A DNA stretch of 32,794 nt. Source: Rhodoluna sp. GTDB lineage: Bacteria; Actinomycetota; Actinomycetes; Actinomycetales; Microbacteriaceae. Numbering within the stretch: the stretch's first letter is position 1; each line of letters starts with the position of its first letter. Positions 31,673 through 32,794 of this stretch are shown here, one piece after another. The notes below the pieces were generated by a model that did not search any database, was not told the DNA's origin, and saw nothing but the letters and a program-made list of their open reading frames with translations. The stretch is taken from assembly GCA_030832605.1 (NCBI GenBank), contig JAURIU010000009.1, positions 1 through 32,794 on the forward strand, written 5' to 3'. The translations under genes and the position numbers were made by a program.

Positions 31673-31678
31673 TAGTCT
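31673..31678 (+). promoter_or_regulatory. Possible -10 hexamer of ftsE
   Basis: TAGTCT ends nine bases before the ftsE ATG and no Shine-Dalgarno is present. This would give ftsE-ftsX a promoter separate from prfB. Confidence 0.4.
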
Positions 31679-31687
31679 TTTAGCAAC

Positions 31688-32425
31688 ATGATCTCGATTT
31701 CAAACGTCACCAAGTTACACAAGGGCTCGCCGCGCCCGGCGCTCGACAATGTGTCGATCGAAATCGACAAGGGTGACTTCGTCTTTCTGGTTGGAGCCTC
31801 GGGCTCTGGTAAATCGACCCTGCTTCGCCTCATCCTTCGCGAAGATGTTCCAAGCAAGGGCTCGATTCACGTTCTTGGCGAAAACTTGGTTGCCATTCCT
31901 AGCCGCCGCGTGCCGCAGTTTCGCCGCAAGATCGGCGTCGTTTTTCAAGACTTTCGACTTCTGCCAGGCAAAACCGTTTTTCAAAACGTTGCTTTCAGCC
32001 TCGAGGTAATCGGTAAGTCTTCTGCTTTCATCTCGGATGCCGTGCCGGAGGTTCTCAAGCTCGTCGGCCTCGAAGAAAAGGCCGACCGTCTACCGGGCGA
32101 ACTTTCTGGTGGTGAGCAGCAGCGCGTTGCTTTGGCCCGCGCCATTGTCAACAAGCCGGCAATCTTGCTCGCTGACGAGCCAACCGGAAACCTCGACCCG
32201 AACACCAGCGCAGATATCGTAAATTTGCTAGAAAAGATCAGCCAATCGGGCACCACGATCGTTATGGCGACCCACGACGTTGGCATTGTGGACCGCCTAA
32301 AGCGTCGCGTTATCGAACTCAAGCATGGCGTGATCGTTCGTGACGACAAAAAGTCGGGCTATGAAACAGCCCTGCCAAACACCGACCAGGTGCAAACCAT
32401 TGAGCCATCGGGGGAGCAGGCATGA
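31688..32425 (+). CDS. ftsE: Cell division ATP-binding protein FtsE
   Basis: The 245-residue ABC ATPase carries the Walker A motif GASGSGKST at 36-44, a Q-loop VFQDFRLL, the signature LSGGEQQR near 139-146 and Walker B ILLADEP near 159-165. VFQDFRLLPGKTVFQNVA is characteristic of FtsE. With FtsX it couples ATP hydrolysis to activation of peptidoglycan hydrolases during division. A C-terminal extension of about 25 residues beyond the ATPase core is polar and of unknown role. It overlaps ftsX by four bases (ATGA). Confidence 0.95.
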   Translation: MISISNVTKLHKGSPRPALDNVSIEIDKGDFVFLVGASGSGKSTLLRLILREDVPSKGSIHVLGENLVAIPSRRVPQFRRKIGVVFQDFRLLPGKTVFQNVAFSLEVIGKSSAFISDAVPEVLKLVGLEEKADRLPGELSGGEQQRVALARAIVNKPAILLADEPTGNLDPNTSADIVNLLEKISQSGTTIVMATHDVGIVDRLKRRVIELKHGVIVRDDKKSGYETALPNTDQVQTIEPSGEQA

Positions 32426-32794
32426 GATTCGGATTCGTGCTGAGTGAAATCGGTCAGGGTCTTCGCCGCAACGTGAGCATGGTTGTTTCGATCATCCTCG
32501 TCACCTTTTTGTCGCTCACTTTTGTGGGCACCGCGGGTCTACTGCAGGCTCAAATCGGCCAGATGAAGAACTACTGGTACGACCGTGCCCAGGTTGCCAT
32601 TTACCTTTGCACCGAAACCAGCCCAGGTGATGCCTGCCCACAGGGTGAGGCTTCGGCAGACGTAAAGAGCACGGTCGAGGCCAGCCTCAAAGACGAAGCA
32701 TTGGCAGCTTTCGTCGACAAGTTCTACTTCGAAGATCACCAAGCAGCTTTCGACAAGTTTCAAGAACAGTTCGCTGGTAACTCGGTAGCCAAGT
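32422..32794 (+). CDS. ftsX: Cell division protein FtsX, N-terminal part
   Basis: The 124 visible residues begin MRFGFVLSEIGQGLRRN followed by a membrane segment (about 19-45). An extracellular domain follows with a Cys pair (LCTETSPGDACPQG), which fits actinobacterial FtsX, whose large loop contacts a cell-wall hydrolase. The gene runs off the window. It is coupled to ftsE by an ATGA overlap. Confidence 0.93.
   Translation, partial: MRFGFVLSEIGQGLRRNVSMVVSIILVTFLSLTFVGTAGLLQAQIGQMKNYWYDRAQVAIYLCTETSPGDACPQGEASADVKSTVEASLKDEALAAFVDKFYFEDHQAAFDKFQEQFAGNSVAK

Noticed and set aside
1-32794. The frequent GCATCC/GGATGC hexamer as a replication-orienting (KOPS-like) sequence
   Set aside because: By hand count the two orientations are about equally common along the window, whereas orienting sequences are strongly strand-biased.
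1-32794. CRISPR arrays, insertion sequences or prophage genes
   Set aside because: No regularly spaced repeats, transposase, integrase or phage structural genes are seen; apart from the accessory-looking first 4.5 kb the content is core-like.

Overview
The window looks like a compact chromosomal segment of an actinobacterium, most likely a small-genome, probably planktonic member of Microbacteriaceae (Micrococcales). The reasons are a single-chain Kgd-type 2-oxoglutarate enzyme, a SigR/RshA thiol-stress pair next to aroA-rsgA-hisN, a metY-metX pair, prfB-ftsE-ftsX, an actinobacterial Tad (Flp pilus) cluster, moderate-to-high GC by eye, and very tight packing. I do not name a genus. There is no gene-free stretch over 300 bases; the longest interval without protein-coding sequence (about 25837-26064) holds a terminator, a tRNA-Leu gene and a possible DnaA box.

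Layout. 1-4468: mixed accessory enzymes on alternating strands (3'-truncated SGNH esterase, VOC protein, short-chain dehydrogenase, SRPBCC protein, tocopherol-cyclase-like protein, membrane acyltransferase). 4465-7584 (minus): aroA-rsgA-hisN. 7699-8591 (plus): ECF sigma factor SigR and its zinc anti-sigma factor. 8588-12945 (minus): the 1248-residue kgd gene followed by a small SGNH hydrolase. 13028-15466 (plus): a possible 16-codon leader peptide and two tandem CorC/CNNM transporters. 15463-16542 (minus): an Old Yellow Enzyme. 16605-18628 (plus): nnrD and a GT87-like membrane glycosyltransferase. 18625-22451 (minus): M20 amidohydrolase, then metY-metX behind a structured leader. 22511-25836 (plus): ung, a GNAT acetyltransferase and a secreted subtilisin-like protease. 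25867-25949 (minus): tRNA-Leu(UAG). 26065-29302 (plus): a reduced Tad cluster with a frameshifted ATPase gene, a TadB-TadC fusion, a small pilin and three TadE-like proteins. 29299-30492 (minus): an MFS transporter. 30534-32794 (plus): prfB, ftsE and the start of ftsX.

How the genes fit together. Several sets are functional units: metY and metX for direct sulfhydrylation to homocysteine; sigR-rshA as a redox switch; ftsE-ftsX for activation of cell-wall hydrolases; the Tad genes for a surface fibre that may no longer assemble, because the ATPase reading frame is broken at a TGCC repeat. Two genome-wide habits are visible. First, many starts lie 6-9 bases after a TANNNT (often TANNCT) hexamer with no Shine-Dalgarno, suggesting leaderless transcripts. 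Second, six of seven convergent gene pairs overlap by exactly four bases through complementary stop codons. The items I find most worth checking are the tadA frameshift, the metY leader, the corC leader peptide, and an apparent excess of the GCATCC/GGATGC hexamer.
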